6,539 bases of DNA from Fidelibacterota bacterium (lineage in GTDB: Bacteria; Bipolaricaulota; Bipolaricaulia; UBA7950; UBA9294): NCBI GenBank assembly GCA_024278395.1, contig JAJRTG010000055.1, positions 1 through 6,539 of the forward strand. Direction: 5' to 3'. Below are positions 1-6,475 of this stretch, one piece after another. A program made the translations under genes and the position numbers. How positions within the stretch are numbered: the stretch's first letter is position 1; the number at the start of each line of letters is the position of its first letter. The notes under the pieces are model-generated. The model saw only the letters and a list, made by a program, of their open reading frames with translations. It was not told the origin of the DNA and made no database searches.

Positions 1-636
1 ACCCTCCTCCCGATCCCGGGGATGATGGAGTTCGAGGACATATCGATCCAGCTCATCGACCTCCCCCCGGTGACCGCCGAGTACACCGAGCCGTGGGTGT
101 ACAACCTCGTCCGTCAGGCCGACCTCGCGCTTCTCGTCCTCGATCCCCTCGAGGGCCCGCGCGCCGCCGCGGAGGAGATCTTGCTGATCCTGGAGGGGCG
201 CCACCTGCGGCTCGTCGCCGAGGAGAGCGGGGAGACCGACGAGCGGACGAAGGAGATCCCCTGTCGGATCGTCCTCACCAAGGGGGACGTCGCCCCTGCC
301 CCCGAAGTGGAAGAGGGGCTCGCCGAACTGTTCCCGGTCATTCGGGTGTCGACGAAGACGGGGAATGGGCTCGAGCAGCTGCGCGAAGAGGTGTTCAGAG
401 CGCTTAAGGTCGTCCGGATCTACACCAAGCTCCCTGGCAAGCCCCCCGACCTCACCGAGCCCTATACCCTCCCGGCCGGCAGCACCGTCCTCGACGCGGT
501 GGAGGCGGTGCACCGCGAGTTCGCCGAGAAGCTGAAGTACGTGCGCGTCTGGGGGTCGGGGAAGTTCGACGGCCAGCAGGTCCCGACGGATCACGTCCTC
601 AAGGACAAGGACATAATCGAGATCCACCTCTCCTAG
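1..636 (+). CDS. TGS domain-containing GTPase, Obg/DRG type (5'-truncated by window edge)
   Basis: The reading frame is open from base 1, so the gene begins upstream; 211 codons plus TAG are visible. The methionines at 22 and 25 are internal, because the preceding residues TLLPIPG continue a block typical of these GTPases (PGMM then IQLIDLPP). The visible piece starts just before G3, a DLPP motif at about 58-69 where canonical GTPases have DxPG. G4 is TKGD (277-288) in place of NKxD, and G5 is STKTG (349-363). From about 415 to the end is a TGS domain (RIYTKLPG to the final DIIEIHLS), a beta-grasp module thought to bind RNA or nucleotides. G1 (P-loop) and G2 lie outside the window; relatives have about 330-370 residues, so roughly the first 120-150 are missing. 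The family is linked to ribosome or translation functions but the bacterial members are poorly characterised. Family assignment is firm; the role is unknown. Confidence 0.88.
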   Translation, partial: TLLPIPGMMEFEDISIQLIDLPPVTAEYTEPWVYNLVRQADLALLVLDPLEGPRAAAEEILLILEGRHLRLVAEESGETDERTKEIPCRIVLTKGDVAPAPEVEEGLAELFPVIRVSTKTGNGLEQLREEVFRALKVVRIYTKLPGKPPDLTEPYTLPAGSTVLDAVEAVHREFAEKLKYVRVWGSGKFDGQQVPTDHVLKDKDIIEIHLS

Positions 637-2687
637 ATCCGATCCGGGTTGATGTCGATCTCCACCCCGGGGGCTGCCTCCTTCGCCGTGCGGCACGCCT
701 CCCGCAGGAGCTGAGGATCCTTCGCCTTGATGAGGATGAGGTCGGCCCCGCGGCGTGTCGGATGCGGGGATGGGCCGAGGATGTCTATGGCGAATCCCTT
801 GAGCGCGTCCTCTATCCTTTCCGCCTCGCTCCGCCGCTTCGCCGGACCGCGGGAGGTGAGGAGCAGGCGGGCGAGATGGGCGAACGGGGGGTAGGAGAAC
901 GCCTCGCGTGTCTCCAGTTCCCGCTGCAGGAATCCCTCGTAATCGCCGATGAGTGCGGATTTGATCGCGTAGTGGTCGGAAAAGCGCGTCTGGACGATGA
1001 GCTCACCCTCATTGAGCCTCCCCGCGAGGTTTATTAAGAGCTGGTACGCCCGTTCGGCGGCGCGGAAATCAGGGGTGGCGAGGATCGCGTCGATCCCGAC
1101 CGCGGCGGCGAGGCCGAGGGCGGGAAGCGGCTGCCCCTTGGCGATCATCGGCGTCCCGACGACGATATCCGCCCGGCTCAGGGTGGAGGCGATGTCCAGG
1201 CTCGGATCCTTCCGGACGGTCCTCCCGTCGACTCGTACCACCCTCGCTTCCGGGAATGCCTGATCGAGCTCGGCCCACACCCGCTCCACCCCGGCGCCTA
1301 GGAACCGCAGCGCCCGGCTCCCGCAGTGCGGGCAGGCGAACCTGGGGTACGCCCGCCCGCACACCCGGCAGATGAGTTGTGCCCGTTCAACCTCGTATAC
1401 CAGGTTCGTGCCGCAGTCCGGACAGCGGAGCGGGCTTCCGCACGACTTGCATATGACGGCTTGAAAGTAGCCGCGGCGCGGGACCGTGACGAGCGCCTTC
1501 TTACCCGCCTGAAGCACGCGGAAGATCGCTCGGCGCAGGGGTTCGCTCAGGATCCCCTTCTCCTTTTCCATGTCGATGTGCCTTGCCGCGATCGCCCTAT
1601 CTTCTTCCTGCGGGCGGATGAGGGAAAGCTCCCCCTGCATCGTCCTGTGGAAGGTCTCGACCGCCGGGGCGGCGGAGGCGAGGATGACGAGGGGGGCTCT
1701 CCCTTCCGCAAGCTCGCGGGCGTGGTAGTAGGGGAGCATCTCGTCCTGCTTGTAGGAGCGGTCCTCCTCCTGGTCGACGACCACCAGGGAGAGCTCCTCG
1801 AACGGGAGGAAGACGGCGGAGCGGGTTCCGACAACGATCCGCAACTTGCCCCACCGCACCTCCTCCCACATCCTGCCGCGGGTCCCTTCCGCAAGGCCGC
1901 TGTGGTAGAGCCCGATCCTCTCTTTGAGATGCTGGGAGAGGTAATCGTGGAGCTCCCGGGCGGCGATGATCTCCGGAGCGAGGATCAAGCCGGCCCCGTC
2001 ACCTGTGAGCCTCTCGATCAAGAGGCGCAGATAGCCCTCGGCGCGGCGATCGGCGAACAGGAGGATCTTCCCGGAAACGGGGAGCTCCTCCACCCAGCCG
2101 GAGAGGCGCTTGTATTCCGGAGGGAGCTCGATCGCTTCCTCCGCCGATGGAGTCGGACTCGTCTCCCGTACCAGGCCGAGCTTGACGAGGCGCGCGAGCG
2201 GTCGGTCGATCGCCCCGAGCTGCGCACGCAGCTCCCGCTTGGCGATGGGGGTTCCGGCGGCGAGCAGAGCGCGCAGGATCGCCGCCTGCCGCGGGGCGCG
2301 GGGATTTAAGCGCTCCGTCTCCAGGATGGCGGCGTTTAGATCGACCGCGAGGGAGAAGAACGTCTCCATCTTGTCCTTGGATACCTGCGTCGGGAGGATG
2401 CGGTTCAGGGTCAGACCCGGGGGAGCCAGACAGTCGCGTGCCGTCTGTAATGCGAATTCGAGCCCTGTGGGTGGGAACACCGGGGCGGGGACTACGTCGA
2501 GGACGGGTTCGAGGGTGCCGGGATGGGCTGTTTCTTCCGCGAGGGAGATGACGATTCCGGCGCGCTCGCGCTCGTTAAACCGCACCTTCACGCGGACTCC
2601 GACCTCGATTCGCTCCTCAAGGGCTGGAGGGACGAGGAAGTCGAACCCGTGGTCGATCGGAAGTGGGAGCAACACGTGTGCGATCAC
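633..2687 (-). CDS. priA: PriA-family primosomal protein N', predicted ATPase/helicase-dead
   Basis: PriA recognises stalled forks and D-loops and starts reloading of the replicative helicase. The start is GTG (2687-2685), with AGGAGG at 2697-2692 four bases ahead. Domains of the 684-residue product: N-terminal 3'-DNA-binding domain (about 1-105, including PLPIDHGFDFLVP), winged helix (about 125-185), helicase lobe 1 (about 200-350), lobe 2 with a zinc module, and a C-terminal domain (about 590-684). The eight zinc cysteines are intact (C413, C416, C422, C425, C440, C443, C452, C455). The ATPase motifs are not. The region where GVTGSGKT belongs reads FADRRAEGY (211-219), about three residues short; DEEH is DQEE (305-308); SAT is SAA (338-340); the GRAGR of motif VI is GRLNE (556-560). 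GTRSA (287-291), SYKQ (311-314) and PDFRA (539-543) remain, which confirms the family. I infer DNA binding and partner recruitment without unwinding, as reported for Deinococcus and proposed for actinobacterial PriA. It is the last gene of the trk operon. Confidence 0.93.
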   Translation of the reverse strand: MIAHVLLPLPIDHGFDFLVPPALEERIEVGVRVKVRFNERERAGIVISLAEETAHPGTLEPVLDVVPAPVFPPTGLEFALQTARDCLAPPGLTLNRILPTQVSKDKMETFFSLAVDLNAAILETERLNPRAPRQAAILRALLAAGTPIAKRELRAQLGAIDRPLARLVKLGLVRETSPTPSAEEAIELPPEYKRLSGWVEELPVSGKILLFADRRAEGYLRLLIERLTGDGAGLILAPEIIAARELHDYLSQHLKERIGLYHSGLAEGTRGRMWEEVRWGKLRIVVGTRSAVFLPFEELSLVVVDQEEDRSYKQDEMLPYYHARELAEGRAPLVILASAAPAVETFHRTMQGELSLIRPQEEDRAIAARHIDMEKEKGILSEPLRRAIFRVLQAGKKALVTVPRRGYFQAVICKSCGSPLRCPDCGTNLVYEVERAQLICRVCGRAYPRFACPHCGSRALRFLGAGVERVWAELDQAFPEARVVRVDGRTVRKDPSLDIASTLSRADIVVGTPMIAKGQPLPALGLAAAVGIDAILATPDFRAAERAYQLLINLAGRLNEGELIVQTRFSDHYAIKSALIGDYEGFLQRELETREAFSYPPFAHLARLLLTSRGPAKRRSEAERIEDALKGFAIDILGPSPHPTRRGADLILIKAKDPQLLREACRTAKEAAPGVEIDINPDRI

Positions 2688-2691
2688 TGCG

Positions 2692-2697
2692 CCTCCT
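2692..2697 (-). promoter_or_regulatory. Shine-Dalgarno site of priA
   Basis: A perfect AGGAGG on the minus strand lies four bases upstream of the GTG start at 2687, inside the 25-nt gap between the transporter stop and priA. It decides the GTG start, which also gives the expected PriA N-terminus. The spacing is slightly shorter than usual. Confidence 0.75.
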
Positions 2698-2712
2698 GTG
2701 ATCTCTTCGATT

Positions 2713-4014
2713 CTACATGAACCCCGACCCGATCGCTAAGATGAGGGCGATGCTTCCGACGATCAGGCATGCGAGGGCGGAGATCGACCCGCTCTTCGTC
2801 CACGTCCGGAAGGTGATCGGGGTGTCAGTGCGCTCCGAGAGGGAGACGGCGACCACGTTCGCCGTCGATCCGATCGGAGTTCCGTTCCCCCCGAACCCCA
2901 CCCCCAGGGCGAGAGCCCACCATAAGGGGCCGATCTCGACGCCGCCCGCCCCCAACCCGGCGATTATCGGGATCATCGCCATGGTGAACGGGATGTTGTC
3001 GACGATCGCGGAGAGCAGCGCCCCGCCCCACATGACGGCGAGCGCGGCGACGATGATCCCGTGGCTGGTCAGTCCGGTTATCCCTTGAGCGATCAGGCCG
3101 AGGACCCCGGCCTCCTCGAGCCCTCCCACGATGATGAACAGACAGATGAAGAATAGAAGAACGTCCCAATGGATCTCGTGCATCACCTCTTCGATCGGGG
3201 GGCGGATCCACAGAAGAGCGATCGACGCTCCGATCAGGGCGACCATCCCCGGCATGAGTCCTATCCGGTCGTGGATCAGATAGAGGAGGATCGTCCCGAA
3301 AAGGACGATCAGCATCCGCTTTGCCGTCTTGGGATCGGCGAGGGCGCGGCTGGCGTCGAGCCGGGTCAGGGTCTCGGGGTCGGTCGAGTGGCGGAGCTCT
3401 CTTCTGAAGATGATGAGCAGGATCCCTTGGGTGACGATCCAGGCGAAGACGACGATCGGGGCGAGGTGGACGAGGAAGTCGTTGAACGAGAGGTTCGCCG
3501 CTGAGCCGATGAGCACGTTCGGCGGATCCCCGATCAGGGTGGCCACCCCGCCGGTGTTCGACAGGATCGCCTCGCCGATCAAGTACGGAATCGGGGTTAC
3601 ACCTGTCAGTTCGGCGATGGACAGCGTGACCGGCGCCACGACCAGGATTGTCGTGACGTTGTCCAGGACCATCGATACGACCGTAGTGAGGAGCCCCAGC
3701 ACGAGCATCATCCTCCAGGAGCTCCCCTTGGTGAACTGGGCGGCCCGCACGGCCAGGTACGAGAAGAGCCCCGTCTTCTGAATGATCCCGACCATGATCA
3801 TCATTCCCAAGAGCAGGGAGATGGTGTTGAAGTCGATCGCCGCGGAGGCGTGCGGCATGTCGTAGAACGAGAGCCAGCCTCCCACGGCGATCATCAGTAC
3901 AGCCCCGGCGAAGGAGACGATCGTGCGGTGGATCTGTTCGGAGAAGATCCCGGCGTACGTCAGGACAAAGATCAACGATGAGGCCAACATCGGGGCAAGG
4001 GCTTGTCCGTTCAC
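2713..4014 (-). CDS. ArsB/NhaD-family ion transporter (SLC13-like permease)
   Basis: This 433-residue integral membrane protein has about 11-12 hydrophobic segments. Family marks occur in two pseudo-symmetric halves: DNVTT (118-122) and SNTGGVATLIGDPPN (152-166) in the first, DNIPFT (339-344) and GGNGTPIGSTANVV (375-388) in the second. This is the inverted-repeat plan of the ion transporter superfamily, and the GGVATLIGDPPN block is characteristic of the ArsB/NhaD/P-protein branch. Length fits the family (about 420-450). The start is GTG (4014-4012), preceded by a modest AAGGTGAGG ribosome site. No arsenic genes (arsR, arsA, arsC) are nearby, while trkA and trkH lie immediately upstream with a 37-nt gap, so Na+/H+ antiport is a better guess than arsenite efflux. 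The substrate cannot be read from the sequence; dicarboxylate transport is less likely. Confidence 0.85.
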   Translation of the reverse strand: MNGQALAPMLASSLIFVLTYAGIFSEQIHRTIVSFAGAVLMIAVGGWLSFYDMPHASAAIDFNTISLLLGMMIMVGIIQKTGLFSYLAVRAAQFTKGSSWRMMLVLGLLTTVVSMVLDNVTTILVVAPVTLSIAELTGVTPIPYLIGEAILSNTGGVATLIGDPPNVLIGSAANLSFNDFLVHLAPIVVFAWIVTQGILLIIFRRELRHSTDPETLTRLDASRALADPKTAKRMLIVLFGTILLYLIHDRIGLMPGMVALIGASIALLWIRPPIEEVMHEIHWDVLLFFICLFIIVGGLEEAGVLGLIAQGITGLTSHGIIVAALAVMWGGALLSAIVDNIPFTMAMIPIIAGLGAGGVEIGPLWWALALGVGFGGNGTPIGSTANVVAVSLSERTDTPITFRTWTKSGSISALACLIVGSIALILAIGSGFM

Positions 4015-4051
4015 GGCCTCACCTTATCACGGTTTCAGGCGAAGCGCAACA

Positions 4052-5569
4052 TCACTGGATGCCGAAGAAGATGGCTCTGATCAGCATCAGCACCGGGATG
4101 ATCTCGAGCCTGCCGATCCACATGTTGAAGCTCAACGCGAGCTTGCTCAAGGTGGGCATGGCGGGGGAGGTGATCCCGACGGAGAGGCCGACGTTACCCT
4201 GCGCGCTTGCCACCTCGAAGATGACGTCGGACAGGCTGAACTGGGCCGGAGAAGTGTGAAGCAACACGATCACCCCCAGCCCGAGGAAGACCAGCCACAG
4301 GAAGGTGATGAGGGAGGCGTCCTCCAAGCGCTGTCCGACCTCGGCCGGGTCGACGACCGTCGGACCGATGCGGAACGGAACGATCGCCCCGCGGGGGGAT
4401 ACTATGCGGCGGAACCGCCATTGCACACCCTTCATCAAGATGATCATGCGGATGATCTTGATCCCTCCGGCGGTCGATCCGGCCGCGCCGCCGAACATCA
4501 TCCCCGCTGCGAGGAGCAGCTTCGCCGTGTCGCTCCAGCCTCCGATGTCGGCTGTTTGGAACCCGGTGCAGGTCATCGCCGAGATGAACTGGAACCCGGA
4601 ATCGCGCAGCGCGCGCAGCGGCCCCATGGAGAGGCCGTTCTCCAGCGCGAGGAACAGGCTCCCGGCGGCCAGCAGGATGAGGAGCCACCGGGTCTGGACG
4701 TCCTTGATCAGGATCGCGCCGTTTCCCCGCATCAACTCGTAATGGACGGCGAAGCTGATCGCCCCGAAGATCATGATCGGGAGGAGCACCAGTTCGATCG
4801 CCACCGAATTGTAGGATGCGATGCTGTTCGCTGTTATGCTGAACCCCCCGGTGGAGATCCCGGTCATCGCGTGGTTGAGCGCGTCCCAGATCGGCATCCC
4901 CGCCCCCCACAGCGCGATCACGCTGATGAAAGTGTACAGGAGGAATATCCACCACATCGTGCGCAGGGTGGAGACGATGCTCGGGTGGATCTTCTCCCCC
5001 CGTGCCTCGGCATAGTAGAGGCTGTACTTGGCCGCCCCCGGGCGCGGACCGGCGAGGATGGTGAGCATCAGCACGATCACTCCCATTCCCCCGATCCACT
5101 CGATGAAGCTCCTCCACCACTGGATCGTCTTGGGGAGGAGGTCGGCGCGGGCGGCCATGGTGAGCCCGGTCCCGGTGTAACCGGAGATGGACTCGAAGAA
5201 CGCGCTCGCCGGGTCACGGAAGTGCAGGAGGGAGGTGGAAGCAACCCCCCTTTCCTGGGCGAACACTGCGGTGAGGATGAACGGGAGCGCCCCGAGCATG
5301 GCGATCAATAGCCATCCAAACGCAGCGATGACCATCCCGTGCTTGAGCTTGGTCTCCCCCGCGTTCCGGAACGGGAGGTAGAGGCCGATGCCGAGTCCGA
5401 ATGAGACGACTGCGGTTATTACAAGTGGGAGAAAGGCGTACGGTTCATTGAAGACTGCGGGGACGACAAGGGAGAGGACCGCCATCATCCCGACGACCGG
5501 GACAAGGAGTCCGAGGTCACGCAGGATGATTTTCAGGTCTTGCGGATCGCTAAGGAGTGGGATCCTCAT
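4052..5569 (-). CDS. trkH: Trk/Ktr-type potassium uptake channel, membrane subunit
   Basis: This 505-residue protein is the K+-translocating pore of the Trk system in the cytoplasmic membrane. It shows the four-fold M1-P-M2 plan of TrkH/KtrB/HKT, and each pore loop keeps its filter glycine: SGYTGTGLT (129-137), TGISTGGFS (236-244), MTCTGFQTAD (332-341) and QGNVGLSVG (457-465). The family signature GGAAGSTAGGIKIIR (360-374), in the gating-loop region, and GRLEI (486-490) near the C-terminus are also present. Length matches TrkH (about 480-510) rather than the shorter KtrB (about 450). The ATG at 5569-5567 overlaps the trkA stop as ATGA and has no evident Shine-Dalgarno sequence of its own, which suggests coupled translation with trkA. 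TGA stop at 4054-4052. The pore is expected to be gated by the TrkA ring encoded just upstream. Confidence 0.95.
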   Translation of the reverse strand: MRIPLLSDPQDLKIILRDLGLLVPVVGMMAVLSLVVPAVFNEPYAFLPLVITAVVSFGLGIGLYLPFRNAGETKLKHGMVIAAFGWLLIAMLGALPFILTAVFAQERGVASTSLLHFRDPASAFFESISGYTGTGLTMAARADLLPKTIQWWRSFIEWIGGMGVIVLMLTILAGPRPGAAKYSLYYAEARGEKIHPSIVSTLRTMWWIFLLYTFISVIALWGAGMPIWDALNHAMTGISTGGFSITANSIASYNSVAIELVLLPIMIFGAISFAVHYELMRGNGAILIKDVQTRWLLILLAAGSLFLALENGLSMGPLRALRDSGFQFISAMTCTGFQTADIGGWSDTAKLLLAAGMMFGGAAGSTAGGIKIIRMIILMKGVQWRFRRIVSPRGAIVPFRIGPTVVDPAEVGQRLEDASLITFLWLVFLGLGVIVLLHTSPAQFSLSDVIFEVASAQGNVGLSVGITSPAMPTLSKLALSFNMWIGRLEIIPVLMLIRAIFFGIQ

Positions 5570-6228
5570 CCGGTGAGGGTTTCAACGAGCTCGTCGCTCG
5601 CTCGCTCCAGGGAGAATACGGTGAGCACGTCGCCCGCTTGGATCACCGAATCCCCGGTGGGGATCTCCCGCTTGCCGTCCCGCTCGATCGCCATGATGAG
5701 CACGGTCGGTGGGAGGATCCCCCGGCGGCTGCTCTCGGCGAGGGTGTGCCCCACCAGCGGGGAGGTCTCGTTCACCGTGAGGCGAAAGATCTGGTCCCCC
5801 TGGGAGAGCATGGTGAAATCGCGTACCGTCGGGCGCTTGGCCGCGTTGTACAGGTGGTTCGCCACCACCTCTTCCGGGTTCTCCATCACGTTCGCCCCGA
5901 GCTTGCGGAAGAACTCGGCGTGTTCTTTCTTGTTCACGATCGAGACGATGGACGGGATCTTCAGCTCGCTGGCGATGGAGACGACCATCAGGTTCACCGC
6001 GTCGTCGCTCGTCGTCACGATCAACGCGTCGGCCCGGTCCGATCCGGCCTCGCGCAGGGTCTCGCTTGAGGTAGCGTCCCCGTTCAGGACGGTGATGTCG
6101 TACATGTTGCTGACCTGGCGCGCCCGTTCGGGGGCCGATTCCACGACCACGACGTTGTTCTTCTCCTTGACCGCGATATCAATCAAGCTGGTCCCGATGC
6201 TCCCAGCCCCAACCACTATCATGTACAA
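5566..6228 (-). CDS. trkA: TrkA-family potassium uptake regulator (RCK/KTN protein)
   Basis: This cytosolic gating subunit of the potassium channel binds nucleotides and switches the partner pore. Its 220 residues make one RCK unit: a Rossmann TrkA-N domain with GAGSIG (7-12), an acidic residue ending the second strand (E30 after VVVV) and GDA (50-52), followed by a TrkA-C domain from about 140 to 210. E. coli TrkA has two such units (about 458 residues), so this one resembles the half-length KtrA-type subunit that assembles as an octameric ring. The start is TTG at 6228-6226 (MYMIVVGAG): AGGAGG at 6241-6236 lies 7 bases ahead of it, against 13 for the in-frame ATG at 6222. The TGA stop overlaps the trkH start. 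It is first in the operon, directly behind a strong promoter. Confidence 0.95.
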   Translation of the reverse strand: MYMIVVGAGSIGTSLIDIAVKEKNNVVVVESAPERARQVSNMYDITVLNGDATSSETLREAGSDRADALIVTTSDDAVNLMVVSIASELKIPSIVSIVNKKEHAEFFRKLGANVMENPEEVVANHLYNAAKRPTVRDFTMLSQGDQIFRLTVNETSPLVGHTLAESSRRGILPPTVLIMAIERDGKREIPTGDSVIQAGDVLTVFSLERASDELVETLTG

Positions 6229-6234
6229 ATCAAT

Positions 6235-6242
6235 CCCTCCTC
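6235..6242 (-). promoter_or_regulatory. Shine-Dalgarno site of trkA, deciding a TTG start
   Basis: GAGGAGGG on the minus strand is a strong match to the anti-Shine-Dalgarno sequence. The spacing is about 7 bases to the TTG at 6228 and 13 to the ATG at 6222, which favours TTG initiation. Confidence 0.75.
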
Positions 6243-6253
6243 AAGCCAAAATT

Positions 6254-6282
6254 ATGATAGCACAGATGAGATCGATGGTCAA
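6254..6282 (-). promoter_or_regulatory. Sigma-70 type promoter with extended -10 for the trkA-trkH-transporter-priA operon
   Basis: On the minus strand, TTGACC (6282-6277) is followed by exactly 17 bases and then TATCAT (6259-6254). A TGC immediately before the -10 gives an extended -10 element. The AT-rich stretch around it stands out from the GC-rich surroundings. Transcription should begin near 6247, leaving a leader of about 20 nt that holds little more than the ribosome site. No riboswitch or attenuator can fit in such a leader. No other comparable promoter was seen inside the operon. Confidence 0.7.
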
Positions 6283-6384
6283 CGGAGCCAACTCCCCGTT
6301 CGTCCCCCCTTGCTTTCGGAGCGTCGCCCTGGACTTCGTGAGCCGACGCAAGCACCTCGGAGGGATGCCAGGCAGCGGCAAGGC

Positions 6385-6401
6385 CTATCAACCGTTGACA
6401 G
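6385..6401. promoter_or_regulatory. Imperfect dyad in the trk upstream region, possible operator
   Basis: CTATCAAC and GTTGACAG flank a single central C at 6393, giving 7 of 8 paired positions in a 17-bp dyad. Eight bases of it (GTCAACGG, minus strand 6399-6392) recur on the plus strand at 6278-6285, across the -35 box of the trk promoter. The match is short enough to occur by chance, and no regulator is encoded in the window. Confidence 0.2.
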
Positions 6402-6419
6402 AGAAGATCCCCGTTGGAT

Positions 6420-6449
6420 AGAAAAGGAGCCCAGCCTGAGCTGGGCCCC
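6420..6449 (-). terminator. Intrinsic terminator of the upstream minus-strand gene
   Basis: On the minus strand GGGGCCCAGC (6449-6440) pairs with GCTGGGCTCC (6435-6426) around a TCAG loop. This gives a 10-bp stem with one G-U pair, followed directly by TTTTCT (6425-6420). The plus strand has an A-C mismatch in the stem and no T-run after it, so the terminator acts leftward. It sits 26 bases after the TAA at 6476 and isolates that gene from the trk promoter about 140 bases further on. Confidence 0.8.
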
Positions 6450-6475
6450 ACCCTGGCGCGCTGGGAGATGGTCGG

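Noticed and set aside
1326..2309. Plus-strand open frame of 327 codons opposite priA
   Set aside because: It is fully inside priA on the other strand, with a charged, low-complexity product, and no ribosome site or domain was noticed.
2713..4014. Calling the carrier a dedicated arsenite pump, ArsB
   Set aside because: The family block is shared with NhaD and P-protein relatives, and no arsR, arsC or arsA is nearby, so the specific name is not justified.
3923..5311. Long plus-strand open frame of 462 codons opposite trkH and the carrier start
   Set aside because: It is antisense to two clearly conserved membrane proteins. Its product is an unstructured Asp/Glu/His/Arg/Pro-rich string typical of GC-rich antisense frames, and it matches no family I know.
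5540..6421. Plus-strand open frame of 293 codons opposite trkA and its upstream region
   Set aside because: It overlays trkA, its promoter and its ribosome site, and the product is Ser/Arg-rich with no recognisable motif.
6395..6424. Plus-strand promoter-like pair TTGACA and TAGAAA with an 18-base spacer
   Set aside because: The -10 is poor (4 of 6), there is no plus-strand gene to its right, and it would fire into the tail of a convergent gene.
6283..6425. Possible tRNA or small structured RNA in the intergenic spacer
   Set aside because: No cloverleaf, TTCGA arm or SRP-type conserved core could be found on either strand.
6230..6451. Minus-strand 73-codon open frame immediately upstream of trkA
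   Set aside because: Its GTG start lies at the edge of the terminator hairpin and its body runs through the trk promoter and Shine-Dalgarno site. It lacks a ribosome site and family features.
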